From the NCBI GenBank assembly GCA_963921795.1, contig OY997653.1, forward strand, positions 19,561,346 through 19,625,345: 64,000 bases of DNA, in the 5' to 3' direction. The position numbers and the translations under genes are program-made. Each line of letters opens with the position of its first letter. Position 1 is the first letter of the stretch. Below the pieces are notes generated by a model that was not told the origin of the DNA, did not search any database, and saw only the letters and a list, made by a program, of their open reading frames with translations. This DNA is from Nannobrachium achirus. Its lineage: Eukaryota > Chordata > Actinopteri > Myctophiformes > Myctophidae. Shown here piece by piece: positions 10,144-43,082 of the stretch.

Positions 10144-11497
10144 GACACTGACCACGCCCACAGATGACCATGACACCGACCCCGCCCACTTACACGTCAC
10201 TCGCCAAGTCCTTTATGAAGTTCCGGTGTGGCAGCACTGAAAGAGTCTCCTTCAATTGTCATTTCAATGCATTCTTTGTTTTTAAACATTAAAGCTGCTG
10301 TATGTGATATTATTATTTAGTTAAAACAAAAAGTGTAATAAAAAAAAAGCGAATACAGTGGTAAAGAAGTAAGCAGTATAGCTGAAATAAGTAATTACCC
10401 GAAATTAAATGTTCAGGTCGGTTAAAAATGTAAAAAAAAAATAGAGAGAGTGCCCCACAAGCACGATGTATCTGTTTGTGTTACGATTCCACTTTTGTCT
10501 CCTAATTTTTGTTTCGTTGCTTTCATTTTTTTTCTCTCCTGGTTGCATTACATTGGTATCCCCCTGTTACTGGAGATTTCTTTTAAATAATAATAAATAA
10601 ATACATGTAATATACAAATGTTAAATAGTATATCACTTACAGCACCTTTAAGAAGAGAATTTTGGCTGTGTGAAATACTGACATTTCAGCTAGAGACATC
10701 TTCTTACAAGGTCCATCTCAAATCCACAAGTTTTGGTGATAAAAAGGCAGGGTTCTCATTGAAATCAAACTGTCACTTTTTCTCAAATAAACAACAGTTA
10801 TGTTTTAGAAATAATCACCGTTAGGCTGTATCTTTCACAATAACGATTCCAAATAAATGTGTTTTTGGCAACTTATCGAAAACACCATTTATATTTGTGA
10901 ATTTCGGCCTCAGACACCCACTATCCTTGGGTGACTCTGCAGTATTCCTTTTTGAACGGCACTTCCGTATAGACAAAAACAAATAAATAAGAAAACGCTG
11001 TAATGAGCTACATGAAGTGTCGCTTAAAAGACTACTGAAATATTACACAGTATGACTTAAAACCGAAATTCAACGTTTTCTGTTTTGGTTTACGATAAGG
11101 AATATCCCCAGTGACATCGTCATAATACTGCTTCACATGGTTTATAGATAGTGTTATTTTAAATACCAGCTGAAAAGACTTTTTCGTGACCATAATACGA
11201 CATGTTTCCTAGCTTATCAGCCAATCACAGTGATGGGAGGGGGCGGGTCATTCACTGACTGAAAGCAACACGTTAAGCAGACTCTCCCGTCCCCTCAGGC
11301 TATGGGATTTCAAACTCTGCGATTCAAACATTTCGTCGCAAGGCAGTGCAGGATATATCAAGTTTATGTTACTGTAACTCCAAGGTGGGGTTTGTAAACA
11401 ATCATTTATGTTCAGCTGTGTCCGTTTTGTAAACGTTGTGTCCGCCATCTTCGATACCGTGCTACGGAGGACCGCCACCCTCTAGTGGTGCTTGTCG
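10144..11497. other. Gene-free stretch
   Basis: Mostly AT-rich sequence with no gene features and no splice-flanked open frame. It includes a CCAAT-like cluster near 11215-11240 and a CpG-containing piece at 11440-11480 (ccgccatctt...), but nothing that supports a promoter call. Confidence 0.4.
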
Positions 11498-11730
11498 TCA
11501 TAATTCAGGGGTCTTCAACGTTTTCAGGCCAAGAACCCCTTAGCTGAGAAGGAGATAAAGCAGGGACCCCCACACTACATGTTGTATACATTTTTGTTTT
11601 AGATTTTCATCGACTTGTCTGACAGCACTGTCATCAGTCTGCAATTTGCATAACGTCGTTGTCGGGTGAAAACCTTGTATGTCCAAAACCGTTCGTTTTG
11701 CATTTATCATTTTAAAAATGATTTAAACTA

Positions 11731-11832
11731 GTGAAAACAGCTAATCTACAAACACACAACGCCTCGCGGGTACAACCACACAACGCCTCGCACCGCGAGG
11801 CGTTGTTTGCTTGTAGATCTGCTGTTTTCACT
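11731..11832. repeat. Hairpin-family copy with AACGCCTCGC inner stem
   Basis: Outer arms are GTGAAAACAGCTAATCTACAAA and TTTGCTTGTAGATCTGCTGTTTTCAC. The inner stem repeats AACGCCTCGC and pairs with GCGAGGCGTT. Part of the left inner arm is duplicated. The flanks CCTTGTATGTCCAAAACCG and (in complement) ACAAGG...CCACCTGACAACG extend the inverted repeat outward. Confidence 0.75.
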
Positions 11833-11938
11833 ACTGTTGTGCGACGGCCTTGTATGATGAAGCAGGGCTTTACTTTGCGAAAGAACGGACAAATTTGAAA
11901 CTTGGAGATACAAGGTTTCCACCTGACAACGATATGTG

Positions 11939-12580
11939 TTAACTCATTGAATGCCAGCCTATCACCACTAGAGGGCGCCCAGTGACCAGAGAATAATAGA
12001 GATATGCTGGTAATGCATGCCCAAGCCCAGGAGCCATGACTTGCCTGAACACTTTCCTTTGTGCATGTACAGGAAGAGGATGAAGTTAGCTTGAAGTTAG
12101 CTATTGGCTACCAAGCATTTTAGAAGCCTTATTTTCGTCAACTTAGCCATGATTAAACCTTGCACACCTCATGCATGGGAAAAAAACAGAGAAGAATGAG
12201 CTCTAAAAAATCCAATGCAATCCTGGATTGCATTGGAGTGGATTTGTGCAGTTTGTTCACAGCTTTCAAACAAAAAAATCCGATTGGAAATCCGTTCAGG
12301 CATTCTTGAGATAATCGCCATTATGTTTTACATGTTATGTAAACAAAAATGGCTGCCCTGTATGTTAGATGGGGTTGTATGGGGGTGGAACATGCAAAAT
12401 CGCGATTGAAATCATGTTCACCAGATTTGATGGCCTCGCACCGCGAGGCGTTGTTTGCTTGTAGATCTGCTGTTTTCACTACTGTTGTGCGACGGCCTTG
12501 TATGATGAAGCAGGGCTTTACTTTGCGAAAGATACGCTAATAAAGCCGAACTAGTTCGGGATTGGCACTCAATGAGTTAA
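11939..12580. mobile_element. piggyBac-like element nested in hAT element
   Basis: It starts TTAACTCATTGAATGCCA and ends TGGCACTCAATGAGTTAA, with TTAA at both ends and the same flanking bases (gtg) outside. It lies wholly within 11506-12814, so it inserted later. It carries a second copy of the host's 100-bp hairpin-flank block at 12433-12532, which needs explaining. No coding sequence. Confidence 0.75.
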
Positions 12581-12822
12581 TGTGTTTTTCAGACATTTAA
12601 CCGCTTAAATCGTTGATCGTGTACATGTGAATTTTTACTGTGTACTTGCCCTTCTCTTTTTTTGGTTTACCTCTACACCAAACCTATTTGGCAAAAATAG
12701 TTCAAGTTTTTCATTTTAAATAATTATCCTATCACACAAAGATTTTGGCGGCCCCCCCTGTAGTAACTCTGAGGACCCCCTAGGGGTCGCGGACCCCCAG
12801 GTTGAAGACCCCTGTCATAATT

Positions 12823-13456
12823 GGTTGAACCTGGTCCAGACCGGCGATGTAATCACGCATCACAATGTTGTTTGGCAGGAAGCAATCATGATTGGACCGT
12901 TGATATAAAAAATACACAAGACTGGAAAGATTTGCATCTATTGTAAACGGCATAATGTTCCCATTATGACCACGGATGTGCTTTTTCAGCTGGTCTTTAA
13001 AAACAAAAGGGTTGTTGTCACACATTACACACAATCAAATCCTCAAATACATGTTTTGTTACCAAGTTACCAAAGCTCTGTATTTTGATCATAGTAATCA
13101 TAGCTTAATGGCCCTGTCTTGCACGCCATACCCCTAATGCCTAAACTATTTCTTTTACTACTACTAAGAAAAGAAAAGAAAAGAAAGTTTAAATAGCCAT
13201 CATGTCGACGTGGATTGGCTATTTTCAATATTTTAAAATATTATTTTTTCAAAATAGTAAAACAAAAACAAAAAAAGTCTAAAAGGTTTAGGTATAAAGG
13301 GCGCACAAGATAGGGTCCATAAAGTATTCAGCTCTTTAGTAAGCAGAAAACACATTTTCAGGTCAGGAAACCAATTGTATACAATCAGGAGAGAGCAAAG
13401 CCGCAGGGATCAGTTTGTGTGTTCTTTTCTCCATCACTGCCATGTTCACTTTGGTT
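12823..13456. other. Gene-free stretch with possible zinc-finger relic
   Basis: On the minus strand, 12815-13034 reads CVMCDN...FVFKDQLKKHIRGH, which is spaced like a fish C2H2-type finger but with 13 residues between C and H. It is too short and isolated to call a gene. A degenerate hairpin half (tagccat...attggctattttc) lies at 13190-13230. Confidence 0.3.
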
Positions 13457-14116
13457 GGGGCGAATCCGTTACTTCCGTGACCACGAGAGCAAAGGTCCGT
13501 TTCTCAGTGGTTTTGTCAACTATGAAGGTTCAAATTGAGCTCCCATGTCCCTCGCAAAAATGTGGGCAAAATGTTTGACAGCTAGGGTAATTTTCAGTCT
13601 CTTTCACTTACTATAAAGGAAAAATGACTCCCAAATAATCTGCTTTAAGTTGGATGTGAGGGGTCAAACTAGGGGTTTTTAATTATTCTGAATCCATTAC
13701 AAGCATTTGTTTTGCATGAAACACATTCCTTGGGCTAAAAACGGACCCCAAAAGACTGTGAAAAGTGATGACTCATCACTAAACCATAGTTTTGTTGGCC
13801 GTTTTTTGGCCCAAGGAATGTTTTTCGTGCAAAACAAATGCTTGCAATGGATTCAGAATAATTAAAAACCCCTAGTTTGACCCCTCACATCCCACTAAAA
13901 GCAGATTCTTTGGGAGTCATTTTTTCCTTTATAGTATGGTGCACCAGTGTATAGTAAGTGAATGAGACTGAAAATTACCCTAGCTGTCAAACATTTTGCC
14001 TGCATTTTTGCGAGGGACATGGGAGCTCAATTTGTTATTTAACCTTCATAGTTGACAAAACCACTGAAAAACGGACCTTTGCTCTCGTGGTCACGGAAGT
14101 ATCAGATTCGCCCCAA
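13457..14116. repeat. Long fold-back (inverted repeat about 2 x 310 bp)
   Basis: The left arm from 13457 (gttggggcgaat...) matches the reverse complement of the right arm ending near 14116 (...attcgccccaac). Shared blocks include GTGACCACGAGAGCAAAGGT, CATGGGAGCTCAAT(inverted) and GTGAGGGGTCAAACTAG. The spacer near 13785 holds a TGATGACTCATCA palindrome. The inner part recurs at 8235-8400. It would form a very long hairpin if transcribed. Confidence 0.8.
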
Positions 14117-14145
14117 CTACTTGTTTATCTTGCATCTTGTATGAG

Positions 14146-14176
<31 letters not shown>

Positions 14177-14806
14177 TCTCTCTCTCTCTCTGATTGGACG
14201 AAATGCATATCCCGACCTGAAAAACAAAACCAAAAAAGGTATGTTCTGTTCACTCAAGAGCTGGGGAGACCCCCCCCTGTTACTGAACAAACACTCTGGC
14301 AATGATCAGAATATCAGAACTATTCACGTGCCTGTGAGAGTGTACAAATGCGACCAAATGTGACCCATTCCGCTTGTACACTCTCAGAGTTAAATTAACA
14401 CTCAGGGTTTTTTACAGTGCATTGAGTTCCAGGCTCCTCCCCCTCTGTGCCTTTTGGGGCGGAACTTCCTTCCCAAGTTTCCTTGCAGAGTCTCGTGTTA
14501 ATACTGCCTCGCGCTTCTCTTCCACGACCCGTCGAGAAGCACCCGTGGGTGTAATACTGACCTCGGACGCGCGGCACCTTCTCAAAATATACAGTTCATA
14601 ATGTCGATACATTTTCGCTTGTTGTCCGCTCTGTGCGGCGGTTTTGTCCGATCGCCTCACGAACGCTCTCCTCCCGTTGACAAGTGGATTTAATACAGTT
14701 GGCTGGACAGTCAGTCAGTCTGTCTGTCTGTCCGTCCGTCCGTCCGTCTGTGCGTCCGTCCTTCCATCCGCCTGTCCGTCCGTCCGTCCTTCCAACCCCT
14801 GGCTTT
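14117..14806. other. mboat2 3' flank / probable 3' UTR region
   Basis: This lies directly downstream of the mboat2 stop on the minus strand. It holds a (CT)n run at 14143-14192, a CTCTCAGAG-containing inverted pair near 14335-14390, and a (GTCC)n/(GTCT)n tetranucleotide run at about 14712-14790. No AATAAA was found on the minus strand close to the stop, so the 3' end is undefined. Confidence 0.4.
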
Positions 14807-36440
<21,634 letters not shown>

Positions 36441-36444
36441 CTGG

Positions 36445-36445
<1 letters not shown>

Positions 36446-36499
<54 letters not shown>

Positions 36500-36502
36500 G
36501 GG
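36446..36502. repeat. (GA)n microsatellite serving exon 2 acceptor
   Basis: On the gene strand this is a (CT)n polypyrimidine tract of over 50 bp ending just before gtgtccag. Confidence 0.95.
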
Positions 36503-36518
36503 AAAGCGCATGTTATAA

Positions 36519-37075
36519 TTAACAACCCATTTAGGCCTAGAATTATTGAATGCTTTAACTATTGAAAAATAGCAGATATACAAGCTCACAGCACGGCACC
36601 GAGTGCCGCGCTGCGAGCTTGTAGATCTGCTATTTTTGAAAAATCATGAAAATTTGAATTTTGACCTGATTCTATAAGTGTCTTTTGAATCCCTTCTTAA
36701 GGTTTTTCCAAAAACTTTCTATTTCAGCAATCTGGCTAGCCATCATGAAAGAAAAGGTCCTTTTCACTTAACTGGAGCTCAGTTAGTCTGTTCTTGAGAG
36801 ACTACTATGTCAGTGGTTCTCAAACTTTTTCATAAGAAGGACCCTCAAAATGATATGTATTTGGCCACGGACCCCCAACTCAAAATATTTAGTTCCAGGG
36901 ACCCCCCAGAAGCAAAATTTGAGATACAAACGTTCACTTTAAAAATACATATGTTCAAAGATTTGCACACATTTTCACAACTTTTGTGCGGCACTCGGTG
37001 CCGCACTGTGAGCTTGTAGATCTGCTATTTTTCAATAGCTAAATAATTAAATAATTCTAGGCCTAAATGGGTTAA
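36519..37075. mobile_element. piggyBac-like element, most complete copy
   Basis: It begins TTAACAACCCATTTAGGCCT and ends TAGGCCTAAATGGGTTAA with TTAA on both sides. It carries the hairpin 36565-36637, the shared GGACCC-rich middle (hAT-like CAGTGGTTCTCAAAC), and a damaged second hairpin near 36985-37034. It is about 80 bp upstream of mboat2 exon 2. Confidence 0.85.
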
Positions 37076-37804
37076 GCAATATTACAATATTAATATGAAG
37101 TAATATTGCAATATTACGCAGCAATGCAGACGTGCCGATATTCACGATAACACACACACTCAAGTGTAATATTACAATTATACAATGGTTACCCTTAAAA
37201 AATAACTTTGTTTCGTTGTAATTAAGATATTCAATAGAAATGTGTAATCTTTTAATGCTACATACATTTGATTACTATGTCCCTGAACTTCTAGCCTAGC
37301 CGCTTACAAGGCATCGCCTACAAAAACAATGATAGCGAGCCGCCAGCTTTTTTGCGACCAGCACATCTGATTTCTTACTTAGTATATAGTAGTTCTCACA
37401 CATTTTCATGCCAAGGACCGCCAAAATGATATGCATTTTGGCCACATCAAGCCGTGTAATAAAGCGTAATATAGGGAATAGCAGTGGGCGTGGTTTTCTG
37501 GTGCCACAAAAAGAATCGTCCAATAATTTTTCCCATAGACTTTTACAAAATGATTTTAAATCTAGAGTCAAGCCATCCAGGATGCTGGTGAAGAATACCA
37601 GAAAAGTCGCCCTCTTCAAAGTCGCCCCAGACTTGTTTCCCAACGGGTCTGTGGCCTTAAGCTAGATGCAGATTAGACTAAAATCAAATCTGTACTTCTG
37701 GGGGTCCCTGGAACAAAGAAGTTTGCAATAGGGGTCCATCCGTGGAACAAAATATTTTGAGATGGGGGTCCACGGCCAAAAACACATTTTGGGGGTCCTT
37801 AACC
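37076..37804. other. Gene-free repeat stretch
   Basis: Decayed copies of the CAGTGGTTCTCAAAC-type repeat. A block at 37571-37680 (gaaaagtcgccctcttc...ggccttaagctagatgca) recurs inverted at 39415-39490. Confidence 0.5.
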
Positions 37805-39215
37805 CAGGGCTCCAGACTAACTTTTTTCACCTACGTCCCGGGACCGTCCCAAAATACAAATTGAACCGTCCCCAAATGAATGTAATCCGTCCCAAAAAAT
37901 AATAAAAATAATAATAAATTATTGCAGGCCTATTAGTATTACTATTATAATAATATGTATTATTATTGTTATTGTTGTTATATTGTTGTTGTTGTTGTTT
38001 TTGTTGTTGTTGTTGCTGCTGGTGAAATTGGCTTGACAATCCTTTCTATTTTTATACTGTCATTTGTGGCTTCTAAAAATCTTACCTCAGCCAGTTTGCT
38101 GGTGTGATTGTCATATACGGTAAACTAAAGAACCAATCATGCACGACTGTTGGAGGAATTACGGTAAAACTGGGTTTGTACTTTGTCCGTACGAACGTGT
38201 TGCGCGCTAATCTACAACCCTACAACTACGCGCATCCTCAGGGCTTTGAGGGCTTTTAGATCGTCTATATGCTCACCGCACCGCACAACACCGTCGTACT
38301 GAAAGAAGTATAACCAGTGCCATCCACGCTTCATCGAGTGGAGAGTGCAGACGCGTGCAGTCTGCTCTGTGCTTCACAGCAAGCGATTCAGATGAACTGC
38401 TTCCGAAATGGAGTTATTTATTATGAGTGGACCGGTTGTTTTTGAGAGTTTTAGAGACACTACTGGACTGGAGAAAATAAGCTGCCACACGGCACGGGAA
38501 CTTTGTAAAATGAATGCCAGCTTGCACGGCTCACGGCTGGTTGTGATGAAGTTGATTAGACGATTAGACGAACATATTCACATAACGTCTTGTAATTGGG
38601 AATATAGGCTATAGGTTTATAGAGATGACAAAAGTTAAACAAACCGTTGATTTAATTACAATGTGTCCTACTCCAATATCCAAACAACTGCTCGTGCTGC
38701 TCACTAAACGTAGGCTATGTGTCTGTGCTTGGTGCATTGACAGTGTTCCGTTTTACATTTTCATTAATAATCACAATCCAAATCATATAACGTTACTCTT
38801 TATGAGGCGAAGCAGGGGGCGGGATGCTAAGATTTATCTCTCAGCCACAGCTTGTAGATCGGCTATTTTCCACTAGTTGTAACCCAGACAGTCTGTTCTC
38901 TCACTTCTCTGCCTCATTCTGCTAGTTAATCTCTTCAAATTGCGCAGCATTTTAGCAACTAAGTACCTGAAAAGGATGATCAGCACTGCCTGTGGTAACT
39001 TCTTAAACATTCTGTTTACATCATAGCCTATTCATTTTCTGTGAGTCTCATGCTGCGAGTTTGCACACCATGGTTTGAGCAGTGACATTGATTTGCGCCG
39101 TTGGCTCAAAAAAATCCTCTACGTCCCGAATGCGTCCCAGGGGAGATTCATTTGCGTCCCGAACACATATATTTAAGTCCCTGGGACGTAGGGATGCCGT
39201 TAGTCTCGAGCCCTG
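37805..39215. mobile_element. hAT element, exact 8-bp TSD CCTTAACC
   Basis: It starts CAGGGCTCCAGACTAACTTT and ends GTTAGTCTCGAGCCCTG. Flanks CCTTAACC are identical (37797-37804, 39216-39223). The interior has a (TTG)n run near 37970-38010 and fragments of the hairpin stem at about 38206-38270 and 38850-38878. The open frame at 38408-38614 has no recognised domain. Confidence 0.88.
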
Positions 39216-39223
39216 CCTTAACC

Positions 39224-39605
39224 ACTGATAGGCACATTCTACAAATGTCTTCTAAATCATAACAATTTTCTGAAAAAAACCTAAGTTGCCATCAGTGTTT
39301 CTCAAACTTTGTCATGTGAAGGACCCCCAGAATGATATGTATTTGGCTACGGACCCCCATCACAAAATATTTTGTTCCAGGGACCCCCAGAAGCAAATAT
39401 TTGATTTTAGTCTATTCTGCATCTAGCTTAAGGCCACAGACCCGTTGGGAAACGAGTTTGGGGGCGACTTTGAAAGAGGGCGACTTATCTGGCTACCCTG
39501 GTGAATCATGACTAAATAATACAATAAAATAAAATATTTGAATATTTAAGTTTACTTTTTTTGCCACAGTATTATGAACGTTTATGACGTCTGGAAGAGG
39601 CCTCT

Positions 39606-39641
<36 letters not shown>

Positions 39642-40417
39642 GCGTGTGTGTGTGTGCGTGTGTGTGTGTGTGTGTGCGTGTGCGTGTGCTCGTTTGGATG
39701 CTGCCGAGCTGCTCTCACACTTATTATTTTTTCTTTTCACAGTATCAAAGGTTTTATGGTCATGATTCATCAGAGGATGGCTTGATTCTAGGTTTAAAAT
39801 AATTCATATCAATATTTTTGTAAATCTGTATTGGGAGTTCATATATCGAGTTCTGTCTCAGGCTTGCCCAAATATGGAGTCTGGGACAGTCTATGACATC
39901 AAATTGATGATATCACTCAATATTGATGTTAAAATGATGTTGCTGGAAGGAGGTTCTCAAAAGTAATGTTGTTTTGTTGAACACTGCTCCGTCAAAGATT
40001 GGCGTGAATGTGATGTTGCCTGTTATGTGGATTGCCAGCAAATCACTTTTATAGAATAATATCCATCCATTATTCCCATCCGCAGTGTTGTTTAAAAGAC
40101 CGCAGGTCTTATAGTGTCTGGAAAAGGATTCAGACTGCCGTGGCGTGAATCCCCAGTATAAAAAAGATAGAGCCATCAGACTGTGATTTGTTTACACCCA
40201 AAAATCTGCACAAAACAGAGAACGAAAGTAAACACTTCAGGCTGCGTGCGACATTGCTGCTGGTGGATCACTCACAGAGACACCTACCCCCTGTGCTGTG
40301 CTGCCCCAAATCAGGTTTTGAAGAGCATTCGCCGTGGCTTTGTGGATCACACGTCAAATAACGAACGCTCTCGTCATAGGCAGTAAAAGAGGCCAGGGCC
40401 AGTGTGTAATGTCACCT
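39224..40417. other. Gene-free stretch upstream of capn7 copy
   Basis: CAGTGTTTCTCAAAC-type repeat at 39293-39420, and a (GT)n microsatellite at 39609-39690 that shares flanks (gaacgtttatga.gtctggaag) with 34742-34770. The rest is unique sequence. It may include regulatory DNA of the capn7 copy, but none can be shown. Confidence 0.5.
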
Positions 40418-40426
40418 TATATAAAA
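40418..40426 (+). promoter_or_regulatory. Candidate TATA box of capn7 retrogene
   Basis: TATATAAAA lies 70 bp upstream of the capn7 ATG, a workable distance for a start site near 40448 with a short leader. No initiator or CpG island supports it. It may be chance. Confidence 0.3.
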
Positions 40427-40495
40427 ACTGACTTCAGTTAGCTTGTTAGCCAGCTAGCCTATTTGCTAAGTTATTCCGGCTGAATTTGTTTCACT

Positions 40496-42979
40496 ATGGA
40501 TTGCACAGCGTTGGAGCTTGACGCCGTCAGATTTGCTAAAACGGCTGTCACCTGTGACCAGAATGGAAAACACAACGAAGCTGTCTTTTATTACAAGGAG
40601 GCAGCCCAAGCCCTTATCTATGCGGGCATGGCAGGGTCCAAGCTGGAGTCCATTCAGGATAAGGTGACAGAGTATCTGGACAGAGCACAAGCCCTCCATA
40701 ATGCTGTCCAGGCACAGAGCAGTGATCCGCTGAAGTCGCGGCAGCAGGTGGTCTTGGAGCGAGCCCACTTCCTGGTCACCCAGGCCTTCGACGAGGACGA
40801 ACAGGGAAACGGGGACGAGGCCGTCGAGCTCTACGTGCAGGCTGTGGAACTGTGCATCCAGACGTCCAAAGAGACCTCGGACCAGGCACTCCAGGGCAAA
40901 CTGAAGCAATTGGCTCGCCAGGCTTTAGACCGAGCGGAGGGGCTCAAAGACTCCCTTTCCAACTCGGCTCAAGCCCGGCCTCGGGACAGGCCGGGACTGT
41001 CCTGGGCCAGACCCAGCACTTCTCTTTCCGGGGGTCCGGTCCGTCGGTTTTTCCCCCTCAGGCCAGAGTTCACCCTTCAAAATCGGCCCGAGTCGGTTCG
41101 GGCAGTCCAGTCCAGCGAGCCTCAGGGCCAACGGTACACCTCAGAGGAGATAAAGGTGCTCAGGAGCACATCGACAATCAACAGCATAGCCTACGTTCCC
41201 TTCATGAATGTAGACCTGAAGGAGAGATTTGCTTTCCCCTTCCCTTTCTCGGACCAAATGGGCAAGCTGGCGCTGTCGCCCAAGCAGAAAGCTGCCTTCT
41301 CTCGCTGGGTCCGGCCAAGCGAGATCCGCTATAACCCCACCATGATCCTGTCTGTGTCTGGCTTCAGCGTCAAACAGACGCTGGTGTCTGACTGTTCGTT
41401 CGTGGCTTCATTGGCCATCAGCGCAGCCTACGAGAGGCGTTTCAACAAGAAGCTCATCACCAGCATCATCTACCCCCAGAACCGCAGAGGGCAACCGTGG
41501 TATAACCCTTGTGGGAAGTATATGGTCAAACTTCATATCAACGGCGTTCCCAGGAAGGTGATCATAGACGATTATCTGCCTGCGGACGTCAACGGGGAGC
41601 TGCTGTGTTCCTACTCGAGCAACAGGAACGAGCTGTGGGTCTCTCTCGTCGAGAAGGCCTACATGAAGGTCATGGGAGGCTACGACTTCCCCGGATCCAC
41701 CTCCCACACCGACCTGCACGCCCTTACCGGCTGGATCCCCGAACGCATCACCATGGACTCGCGCGATCAGTGCTTCAGCAAGGACGACACCTTCCGCATG
41801 CTGTACCAGAGGTTCCATCGCGGCGATGTCCTTGTCACCGCGGCGACAGGGGCGATGACAGAGGAGGAGGGCGAGAGGTGGGGTCTGGTGCCCACACATG
41901 CCTACGCCGTCCTGGACATCCGGGACCACAAGGGGACGCGTTTCTTTCAGCTAAAGAACCCATGGAGCCACCTGCGATGGAAGGGACGATTCAGCGAGAG
42001 AGACGGGCAGAGCTGGACTCCCGAGCTCCTCAAGTACCTCAACTTCCATCCCAGGAAGGCACGGAAATTCGATAACGGCGTGTTCTGGATAACCTGGGAG
42101 GACCTGTGTCAACACTACGACAACATCTCCCTGAACTGGAATCCCGGCCTGTTCGGCGAGTCCTCTTGCATCCATGGTAGCTGGGACGCGATGCAGGGCC
42201 CGGTGAAGGACGCTTACAGCTTGGCCAACAACCCCCAGTTTAGACTGGAGGTCCGGTGTCCGGTGGGGGGCGCGGCCGTGTGGGTGCTGCTCACCAGACA
42301 CGTCATTCACAAGGACGACTTTGCACACAACCAGGAGTACATCACCCTCGTCGTTTACAAGACAGGCGGGAGGAAGGTGTACTACCCCTCCGATCCCCCT
42401 CCCTACATCGACGGTGTCCACATCAACAGCCCCCACCACCTGACCAAGATGAGGCTGACCGGCGCGGCGACACACACCTTCACCCTGGTGGTGTCCCAGT
42501 ACGAGAAGCAGACCACCATCAACTACACGCTCCGGGTGTACTCCGGATGCAAGTTCACCCTCTCCAAGATTCCGACGACCTTCACGCACGCAAAGCGGAT
42601 CAACGGCCAGTGGAAGGGGGCCAGCGCGGGAGGCCGTGGCTACTACGGCGACTCCTACAAGCACAGGTTGCACAACCCCATCTATCAGTTTCATCTGGAA
42701 CGACCGGGGCCCTTGCTCATTGAGCTCAGAGGGTCCAGGGAGTACAACGTCGGCTTTGAGGTGGTGCCCGTGTCCACGGTGGGGAATCCAGGCGCAGTGG
42801 CAGGCGTACTGAAGAAGGGCAGTGGGGATTACAGGTCTGGTTTCTGCTACATGGAGGCAGACCATGTTCCGGCGGGCATTTACAACGTCATCCCCTCCAC
42901 CTTTCAACCCAAACAGGAAGGACCCTTCCTTTTGGACTTTGCCAGTGCCACACCCCTCAAAGTCTCCCAGCTGCAGTGA
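40496..42979 (+). CDS. capn7: Calpain-7, intronless full-length copy (retrogene)
   Basis: Calpain-7 is an atypical calcium-independent calpain cysteine protease that binds ESCRT-III proteins through its MIT domains and acts at endosomes and the midbody. This 827-residue frame aligns with vertebrate CAPN7 (about 813) from MDCTALELDAVRFAK to the C-terminal FASATPLKVSQLQ. Two MIT-like helical domains lie at about 1-75 and 85-150, then a Pro/Arg-rich linker, the protease core at about 240-540, and tandem C2-like domains to the end. The triad is present: Cys300 (VSDCSFVASLA), His468 (VPTHAYAV) and Asn488 (LKNPWSHL). The parental gene has about 20 introns and this copy has none, so it is a processed retrocopy. 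No frameshift or stop is present, and changes look mostly silent and GC-rich, suggesting selection. No poly-A tail or target duplication was seen. Alternatively this lineage has lost the split parent. Confidence 0.95.
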   Translation: MDCTALELDAVRFAKTAVTCDQNGKHNEAVFYYKEAAQALIYAGMAGSKLESIQDKVTEYLDRAQALHNAVQAQSSDPLKSRQQVVLERAHFLVTQAFDEDEQGNGDEAVELYVQAVELCIQTSKETSDQALQGKLKQLARQALDRAEGLKDSLSNSAQARPRDRPGLSWARPSTSLSGGPVRRFFPLRPEFTLQNRPESVRAVQSSEPQGQRYTSEEIKVLRSTSTINSIAYVPFMNVDLKERFAFPFPFSDQMGKLALSPKQKAAFSRWVRPSEIRYNPTMILSVSGFSVKQTLVSDCSFVASLAISAAYERRFNKKLITSIIYPQNRRGQPWYNPCGKYMVKLHINGVPRKVIIDDYLPADVNGELLCSYSSNRNELWVSLVEKAYMKVMGGYDFPGSTSHTDLHALTGWIPERITMDSRDQCFSKDDTFRMLYQRFHRGDVLVTAATGAMTEEEGERWGLVPTHAYAVLDIRDHKGTRFFQLKNPWSHLRWKGRFSERDGQSWTPELLKYLNFHPRKARKFDNGVFWITWEDLCQHYDNISLNWNPGLFGESSCIHGSWDAMQGPVKDAYSLANNPQFRLEVRCPVGGAAVWVLLTRHVIHKDDFAHNQEYITLVVYKTGGRKVYYPSDPPPYIDGVHINSPHHLTKMRLTGAATHTFTLVVSQYEKQTTINYTLRVYSGCKFTLSKIPTTFTHAKRINGQWKGASAGGRGYYGDSYKHRLHNPIYQFHLERPGPLLIELRGSREYNVGFEVVPVSTVGNPGAVAGVLKKGSGDYRSGFCYMEADHVPAGIYNVIPSTFQPKQEGPFLLDFASATPLKVSQLQ

Positions 42980-43076
42980 GGGGAGATCTGTAGGCAGGAG
43001 GGTTTTTCTACCACTGCTCATTGGTCAACCTGTATAACTAGTCAGGGAATATTATCAGAATGATGTCGAATCTGGG

Positions 43077-43082
43077 AATAAA
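43077..43082 (+). terminator. Candidate poly(A) signal for capn7 retrogene
   Basis: AATAAA lies 98 bp after the capn7 stop, inside the left arm of the element at 43042. It is the first canonical signal downstream. Confidence 0.3.

Larger units (their letters stand above)
11506..12814. mobile_element. hAT element with exact 8-bp TSD, carrying a nested TTAA element
   Basis: The ends are CAGGGGTCTTCAAC and GTTGAAGACCCCTG. The flanks are exactly TCATAATT on both sides (11498-11505, 12815-12822). The left part carries a hairpin of the family (11731-11832). A 100-bp block following the hairpin is repeated at about 12433-12532. The same terminal type recurs at 51963-52428. No transposase is seen. 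Confidence 0.88.

Noticed and set aside
12780-13034. Minus-strand frame with CVMC...HIRGH as a zinc-finger gene
   Set aside because: Only one imperfect finger with 13 residues between Cys and His, and it runs into the end of a hAT element. No neighbouring exons.
41951-43021. A 356-codon open frame on the minus strand across the capn7 copy
   Set aside because: It is the antisense shadow of the GC-rich capn7 frame and has no family features.
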